Below the pieces are notes generated by a model. The model saw nothing but the letters and a program-made list of their open reading frames with translations, had not been told where the DNA came from and did not search any database. This document shows positions 13,465-18,223 of a DNA stretch of 18,223 bases, piece by piece (positions within the stretch are counted from its first letter, which is position 1; every line of letters begins with the position of its first letter). The position numbers and the translations under genes are program-made. The stretch is from CAZDRI01 sp964508055 (GTDB lineage Bacteria; Pseudomonadota; Gammaproteobacteria; PS1; Pseudothioglobaceae), in assembly GCA_964508055.1 (NCBI GenBank), contig CAZDRI010000030.1, positions 1 through 18,223 on the forward strand, given 5' to 3'.

Positions 13465-15494
13465 AATCTATATAAAACTATTAATATTATGATAATAAAT
13501 ATAATAAGTGGTAAATAAGCAATTTTATTGTATTTTTTTTGATAATTAACTCTTTTAAGAGTATCTATTTTTAAATATTTCAAAGTGTTTTTTGCCATGA
13601 TATTTGGCTTAGCATTATTAAGCCAACTATGATAAAGGCCAAAACCTTTAGGTATAAAACCCCATACCCAAGGAGCATCTTTTCTAACTATCTCTACCAT
13701 TTGATTGATTATTTCTTGGCGTTTAGGTGTATTTTCCATATTGCGCATTTTTTCAAAAAGTTTATTAAATTTACTATTATCATAATTAGCTCCATTCTCA
13801 CCTTGAAATTTAGCTTTAGAATTAGGTCCATAGAGTAAGAATAAAAAATTCTCTGGGTCTGGATAATCAGCATTCCAACCAAGCTCAAATAATTGGGTTT
13901 GTCCTCTTCTCATCTTATCTTGAAAACGATTAAAACTTGTTGCTCTAATTGACAATTGGATATTTAGTTTTTTAAATTGTTTTCTAAACCAATTTAATCT
14001 TGCTTGAGCGCCTGCTCCTGTTGCTGTGGTATCAAAATAAAGTAATAATGGTTTATTAGTCTTACTATCAATGCCGTTTTTATAACCTGCATCTGCTAAT
14101 AGTTTTTTTGCATGAGATATATTTTTACGCTTTATTTTGCCTTCTGATTTTTCATAAACAATATTATTATAATCATTGATATTACCAAAAATACCTGGTG
14201 GTATGGGCCCATGTGCTGGGGTTCCTCTACCATTAGCAAAAATTGAAATATATTCTTCTTCATCTAATGCAATTGATATAGCTTGTCTTAATTTTTGTGC
14301 TTTTTCTGAATAACCACCAACCACATCATCAAGCATGTTAAAAGCAGTATAGTAAATTGAAGCACTATTTGAAGTAAGCAAAGTCATATTCCTTGACTGC
14401 ATACTAGTGCTTAACTCCATTTTACCGGCAGTGTTTATATTTATTGCTTGGTCAAAATTATCAGAAGAAATTCCTGAGCGGTCATAATAGCCTTGTAAAA
14501 ATTTATTCCAATATGGAATGCTTTCTTTTTCTAATACAAAATGAATTTTATCCAAAAACGGTAATTTTTTATTCGCATCAGTCAACAATCCTAATTCTTT
14601 ATCTCTATCCTCTCCTGAGTTTGGATAAGTTTCTAAATGAAAATTTGGATTTTTAACTAAAATCATTTCTCTATTAGGATTATTAACTGTTAGCATAAAT
14701 GCACCAGTACCTATAGGATACCAATCAAGAATAATATTCTTATCAATAAGTCCTTTTTGAGAATAAAACTTATCTGCCTCACTAGGCATAGCAGTAAAAA
14801 AAGGCATAGCTAACCAATAAATAAACTGTGGTTGTTTGCCTTTAATAGTTATTTCATAATTATATTTATCTATAACTTTTACTCCTTTTAATTCAAATTT
14901 AGTCAAATCTAAATTTTTATTATTTTTAATTGCTGCTTTTAAATTTGAATTTAACTCACTTAAACCAATAATATATTTTTTCATTAGGCTATAAACAGGT
15001 GAATGTAATTTGGGATGTGCTAAGCGTTTTATTTGATATACAAAATCTTTAGCAGTTAACTCTCTAGTAGCAGTTTTTTTAAAATCTAAAATAGTATGTA
15101 TTGCAGATAACTCAGTATCTGATAGTTCATGATTTTTTTTAACAAAAGCTGGATGTGGTTGATAATATATACCTTTTTTAATATTAAGTTTATAAATTGT
15201 ATTGTTATCTTTTTCAATAATTACAGGCATTTTAGTTAGAATATTAGGCTCTAATTGATAAGGTCTTTTTAAATAATGATATTGAAGCGGGGTCTCATAA
15301 ACTGATTGGATAAAAGTCCATTCATCAGAAGAATATGACTTTGCAGGATCTAAATGTTTTGGCCGTGCAGAAAAAGAACTATATAAGGTGTTATTCGTTA
15401 TTGAATTATCAAGATATGGACTATTAAATAATCCATCATCACAACTTATTAACAATAGCGAAAAAATAAAAATAATCAGTTTATAATATTTCAT
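13443..15494 (-). CDS. Family-5 extracellular solute-binding lipoprotein with C-terminal membrane anchor
   Basis: A 683-aa protein of the peptide/nickel-binding (SBP_bac_5) type. The N terminus is a lipoprotein signal with lipobox LLIS-C, the modified Cys being residue 18, followed by Asp19 and Asp20. The family fold is indicated by SFSARPKHLDPAKSYSSDEW, the DFVYQIKRLAHP segment, WYPIGTGAFML, LRQAISIALDEEEY and ELGWNADYPDPENFLFLLYG. A single hydrophobic helix lies at about 658-677 near the C terminus, which is unusual for this family. Asp at +2 is the classical Lol-avoidance signal, so inner-membrane retention is expected from both ends. No permease or ATPase partner is in the window. The ligand is unknown; oligopeptide binding is the default guess. 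It is the first gene of an operon with lspA and lgt, and is divergent from fabI with 22 bp between. Confidence 0.85.
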   Translation of the reverse strand: MKYYKLIIFIFSLLLISCDDGLFNSPYLDNSITNNTLYSSFSARPKHLDPAKSYSSDEWTFIQSVYETPLQYHYLKRPYQLEPNILTKMPVIIEKDNNTIYKLNIKKGIYYQPHPAFVKKNHELSDTELSAIHTILDFKKTATRELTAKDFVYQIKRLAHPKLHSPVYSLMKKYIIGLSELNSNLKAAIKNNKNLDLTKFELKGVKVIDKYNYEITIKGKQPQFIYWLAMPFFTAMPSEADKFYSQKGLIDKNIILDWYPIGTGAFMLTVNNPNREMILVKNPNFHLETYPNSGEDRDKELGLLTDANKKLPFLDKIHFVLEKESIPYWNKFLQGYYDRSGISSDNFDQAININTAGKMELSTSMQSRNMTLLTSNSASIYYTAFNMLDDVVGGYSEKAQKLRQAISIALDEEEYISIFANGRGTPAHGPIPPGIFGNINDYNNIVYEKSEGKIKRKNISHAKKLLADAGYKNGIDSKTNKPLLLYFDTTATGAGAQARLNWFRKQFKKLNIQLSIRATSFNRFQDKMRRGQTQLFELGWNADYPDPENFLFLLYGPNSKAKFQGENGANYDNSKFNKLFEKMRNMENTPKRQEIINQMVEIVRKDAPWVWGFIPKGFGLYHSWLNNAKPNIMAKNTLKYLKIDTLKRVNYQKKYNKIAYLPLIIFIIIILIVLYRLWKRQEN

Positions 15495-15516
15495 TATTGT
15501 AAATTATAGGATATTT

Positions 15517-16302
15517 ATGGGTTTTTTAACTGGTAAAAAAGCATTAATTACAGGAGTGGCAAGTAGTCGTTCTATTGCATGGGGTATAGCTGAGGCTATG
15601 CACAAACAAGGCTGTGAGCTTGCCTTTAGCTATCAAACAGAAAAATTAAAATCACGAGTAGAGAAATGTGCACAAAGTTGTGATTCCAATATCTTAATTC
15701 CATTAGATGTGAGTTCAGATGAAAATATTAAAAATGCATTTAGCATATTACAACGAAGTTGGGATAATTTTGATATTATTGTCCATTCCATAGCTTTTGC
15801 TCCAAGAGAAGCATTAAAAGGAAACTATACTGATGTAACTAATAGAGACGCTTTTATCAAAGCTCATGAAATTAGCTCATATAGTTTTAATGCTCTTGCA
15901 ACACATGCAAAAGAAATGCTTAATCCTAAAGGCTCACTTTTAACTTTAAGTTATTTAGGAGCAGTAAGGGCTATACCTAATTACAATATTATGGGAGTTG
16001 TTAAAGCAAGCCTAGAAGCTAATATGCGCTATATGGCTGCCGATTTAGGAGCTAACAAAGATATTAGAGTAAATGCAATATCAGCAGGACCTATTAAAAC
16101 CTTAGCTGCAAGCGGTATTAAAAATTTTTCTAAATTACTAAATTACGCTGCTGAAAGTTCTGCTCTAAAAAGAAATGTAACTATTGAAGAAGTTGGTAAT
16201 GTTGCAGCTTTTTTATGTTCTGATTTAGCATCAGGTGTTACCGGAGAGGTAACTTATGTTGATGCAGGTTATAATTTTTATGATAAAGGTCCTGATTTAT
16301 AA
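15517..16302 (+). CDS. fabI: Enoyl-[acyl-carrier-protein] reductase (NADH), FabI
   Basis: This enzyme catalyses the last reduction of each fatty-acid elongation cycle, trans-2-enoyl-ACP to acyl-ACP, in the cytoplasm. The 261-aa length is usual. The FabI-type short-chain dehydrogenase features are GVASSRSIAWGIA (13-25, nucleotide binding), Tyr146 in LSYLG, catalytic Tyr156 and Lys163 in YNIMGVVK, and ISAGPIKTLAASGI (188-201). Residue 93 is Ala (HSIAFAP) where E. coli has Gly; change at that residue affects triclosan sensitivity in E. coli, but Ala occurs naturally in other FabI proteins. AGGA lies 5 nt before the ATG. Its end converges on lolD with a 30-bp gap and no strong terminator. Confidence 0.97.
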   Translation: MGFLTGKKALITGVASSRSIAWGIAEAMHKQGCELAFSYQTEKLKSRVEKCAQSCDSNILIPLDVSSDENIKNAFSILQRSWDNFDIIVHSIAFAPREALKGNYTDVTNRDAFIKAHEISSYSFNALATHAKEMLNPKGSLLTLSYLGAVRAIPNYNIMGVVKASLEANMRYMAADLGANKDIRVNAISAGPIKTLAASGIKNFSKLLNYAAESSALKRNVTIEEVGNVAAFLCSDLASGVTGEVTYVDAGYNFYDKGPDL

Positions 16303-16332
16303 AATGAGACTATTAATAAATTAAGGGCTTTA

Positions 16333-17013
16333 TTATTTAATTTGCCTTAATTGATAATCTTTAAGGATAAAAACATTATCCATTTTTCTCGCTAGTTTTT
16401 CATCATGAGTAACAATTATTAATGAAGTTTGTTTTTCATTACTTAAATTAAGCATCATATCAAATACATTTTTAGCATTATTTTTATCAAGATTACCTGT
16501 TGGCTCATCTGCCAAAATACAATCAGGGTTAGTTATTAAAGCCCGTGCAATTGCTACTCTTTGTCTTTCTCCACCTGATAATTCTGAAGGACGATGGTTA
16601 AGTCTATGATTAAGGCCAATAGCATCTAATAAAGATTGTGCTTTTTCATAACTTTTAGCTTTAGTATTATTTTGAATTAAAAGAGGCATAGCAACATTAT
16701 CTAAAGCGCTAAACTCCACTAACAGATGATGAAATTGATAAACAAAGCCTAAGTGTTTTGACCTTAATTTAGTGCGTCTTGCTTCATTGATATTTTTAAG
16801 ATTAATATTATTTAAAAAAACATCACCTTTTTTGACTATATCTAAGCCTCCTAATAAATTTAAAAGTGTTGACTTACCACTACCTGAGCTACCTAAAATA
16901 GCAACTTTATTGTTTTTTTTAATTGTAAAGTTCAAGTCAGCTAATACTTTGGTAGCTGTATCGCCATCTTGAAAATAATGACTGACATTTTTACATTCTA
17001 TAATATTATTCAT
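16333..17013 (-). CDS. lolD: Lipoprotein-releasing system ATPase LolD
   Basis: The ATPase of LolCDE, which extracts outer-membrane lipoproteins from the inner membrane and hands them to LolA. It has 226 aa. Walker A is GSSGSGKST at 41-49, the signature LSGGERQRVAIARAL starts near 144, Walker B is CILADEP near 165 followed by TGNLD, and the H-loop is VTHD. The stretch YQFHHLLVEFSALDNVAMPL, starting near residue 92, is characteristic of LolD and separates it from the related MacB and FtsE ATPases. Its ATG overlaps the upstream lolC/E gene by 8 nt, so the two are coupled. It belongs with lgt, lspA and the lipoprotein encoded nearby, though in a separate unit. Confidence 0.95.
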   Translation of the reverse strand: MNNIIECKNVSHYFQDGDTATKVLADLNFTIKKNNKVAILGSSGSGKSTLLNLLGGLDIVKKGDVFLNNINLKNINEARRTKLRSKHLGFVYQFHHLLVEFSALDNVAMPLLIQNNTKAKSYEKAQSLLDAIGLNHRLNHRPSELSGGERQRVAIARALITNPDCILADEPTGNLDKNNAKNVFDMMLNLSNEKQTSLIIVTHDEKLARKMDNVFILKDYQLRQIK

Positions 17014-18223
17014 AACGCAATACTTCTGAAATATTTACTTTACTTGCTTTATAAGCAGGGTAGATTGAGGCAATAACAGTCAAAATAAATGCTAATAAAA
17101 TTGTATTAATAACATCGTTTAATTGTAAATCAGAAGGGAAATTATTAATATAAAAAACTGTCTTCGGAAAAAAACTAAAACCTAAAACAGATTCAATAAA
17201 TTTAACTATTACCTCTACATTTTGTGCTATTAATATACCTAAACCTGTGCCTATAATAATTCCAATAAGTCCTATCAATAAACTTTGATATAAGAATACT
17301 TTTACTATACGTTTTGGAGTCATACCTATAGTCCTTAAAATAGCTATATCCGCTTTTTTATCAGTTACTACCATTACCATCATTGATACAATATTAAATG
17401 CAGCAATAGTTATTATTAGCACTAATATTAAAAAAATCATTTGTTTTTCTAATTGCAAAGCACGAAAAAAATTTTGTTTTTGCCCTATCCAATCAGTCGC
17501 ATAATATTTATTATCAGCCAAACTATGTAGTATATTATTTGCTATTGAAGATGCTTTAAACATATCATCTACTTTTAATCTTATGCCACTTACTTTAGAG
17601 TCCATTTGATAAAGGATATTAGCGGTATTAATATCTATAAATGCGAGATTATTATTATATTCGCCAATACCTGCATCAAAAATAGCGCTTACTGTAAACC
17701 TTTTAAACTTTGGTGTTAAACCAATAATTGAACTTAATATTTGTGGAGTTAAAAGTATAACCTTATCTTTAATACTTACCCCTAAACTATTAGCTAGGCC
17801 TGAACCTAAGATAATTTGATACTTGTCTAATTTCAAACTACCGTATTTGATTTTATCTAATAATATAGATACATCTTTTTCTAACTTAGGGACTATCCCT
17901 CTTATAAAAACTCCTTTAGATTTTCCGCTATAAGTCAATAATGCGTATTGCTCAATATATGGTGCTGAAGCTATAACATTTTTATTTTTTAAGATTGTAT
18001 TATTAACATCTTGCCAATTATCTAATTTCCCATTATATTGGCTTATATTAACATGAGATATTGCACTTAATATTCTATCTCTTAGCTCATTATGAAAACC
18101 ATTCATCACTGAAAGCACAGTTATAAGCGAAGCCACACCTAAAATAATACCCAACATTGAAATTAAAGATATAAAGGAAATAAAACCGCGTTTTCTTTGC
18201 GATAATAAATATTTATTAGCTAT
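17006..18223 (-). CDS. Lipoprotein-releasing system membrane subunit LolC/LolE, 5' end beyond window
   Basis: The frame is open to the right edge of the window. The 22 codons before the first internal ATG (18157) read as the conserved N terminus (RKRGFISFISLISMLGI), so the true start lies outside and 405 residues are visible. The layout is that of LolC/E/MacB-type permeases: one helix at the N terminus (MLGIILGVASLITVLSVMNG), a large periplasmic domain to about residue 250, then three helices (MIFLILVLIITIAAFNIVSM; LIGLIGIIIGTGLGILIAQN; and near the end, LLAFILTVIASIYPAYKASK). It ends NISEVLRYE, typical of LolC/E-type permeases. Whether it is LolC or LolE, or a single LolF-like subunit serving as both, cannot be told without the neighbouring gene. 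It is cotranscribed with lolD. Confidence 0.92.
   Translation of the reverse strand: MANKYLLSQRKRGFISFISLISMLGIILGVASLITVLSVMNGFHNELRDRILSAISHVNISQYNGKLDNWQDVNNTILKNKNVIASAPYIEQYALLTYSGKSKGVFIRGIVPKLEKDVSILLDKIKYGSLKLDKYQIILGSGLANSLGVSIKDKVILLTPQILSSIIGLTPKFKRFTVSAIFDAGIGEYNNNLAFIDINTANILYQMDSKVSGIRLKVDDMFKASSIANNILHSLADNKYYATDWIGQKQNFFRALQLEKQMIFLILVLIITIAAFNIVSMMVMVVTDKKADIAILRTIGMTPKRIVKVFLYQSLLIGLIGIIIGTGLGILIAQNVEVIVKFIESVLGFSFFPKTVFYINNFPSDLQLNDVINTILLAFILTVIASIYPAYKASKVNISEVLRYE

Noticed and set aside
16303..16350. Bidirectional terminator between fabI and lolD (AAATTAA...TTAATTT)
   Set aside because: The stem is pure A/T with a long loop and could arise from base composition alone.

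Overview
The window is a piece of an AT-rich (very roughly 30% GC) gammaproteobacterial chromosome. The LolCDE-type machinery, the FabI, RecA, NrdR and SHMT sequences, and the strong A/T codon bias fit a marine sulfur-oxidiser of the SUP05/Thioglobus type or a related bivalve symbiont. That placement is inference; no rRNA or sulfur-oxidation gene is visible to confirm it.

Layout, left to right. Positions 1-201 hold no gene but carry three decayed copies of a REP-like palindrome. On the minus strand follow nrdR and glyA (transcribed glyA to nrdR, stop and start overlapping as TAATG). Next, also on the minus strand and transcribed from 4488 down to 1988, is the most unusual locus: three small secreted Met-rich proteins with near-identical signal peptides (A, a GYGMPGMQ repeat protein interrupted by a 100-N assembly gap; B, a Met/His/Gln-rich repeat protein; C, a five-EF-hand protein), then an ECF sigma factor and a one-helix membrane protein that is probably its anti-sigma. 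Upstream of it, on the same strand, lie an Atm1-type ABC exporter, a fused mobA-mobB, recX and recA. recX has no ATG/GTG/TTG start for its full-length frame and probably starts at ATT.

From 8990 the plus strand carries ribD-coaBC, overlapping by ATGA. Then comes 958 bp without a gene (11233-12190). It contains a tandem duplication of the coaBC 3' end and its downstream sequence, with two 345-bp copies 98% identical. Each copy has three perfect DnaA boxes within 34 bp. A palindrome-bounded MITE/REP-like element sits inside the broken coaBC tail copy. This could be an origin of replication or a DnaA-titration site.

The right part (12191-18223) is about envelope and lipoprotein biology: lgt, lspA and a family-5 solute-binding lipoprotein form one minus-strand operon. 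fabI is divergent from it, and a lolD-lolC/E pair runs off the right edge. The solute-binding lipoprotein has Asp at +2 and +3 after its lipobox Cys plus a C-terminal membrane helix, so it is probably held at the inner membrane, escaping the Lol system encoded nearby.

Main hypotheses to test: (1) an ECF sigma/anti-sigma operon tied to secreted metal- and Ca-binding repeat proteins, with one paralogue truncated by a C-to-T nonsense change; (2) a duplicated DnaA-box cluster between convergent genes.
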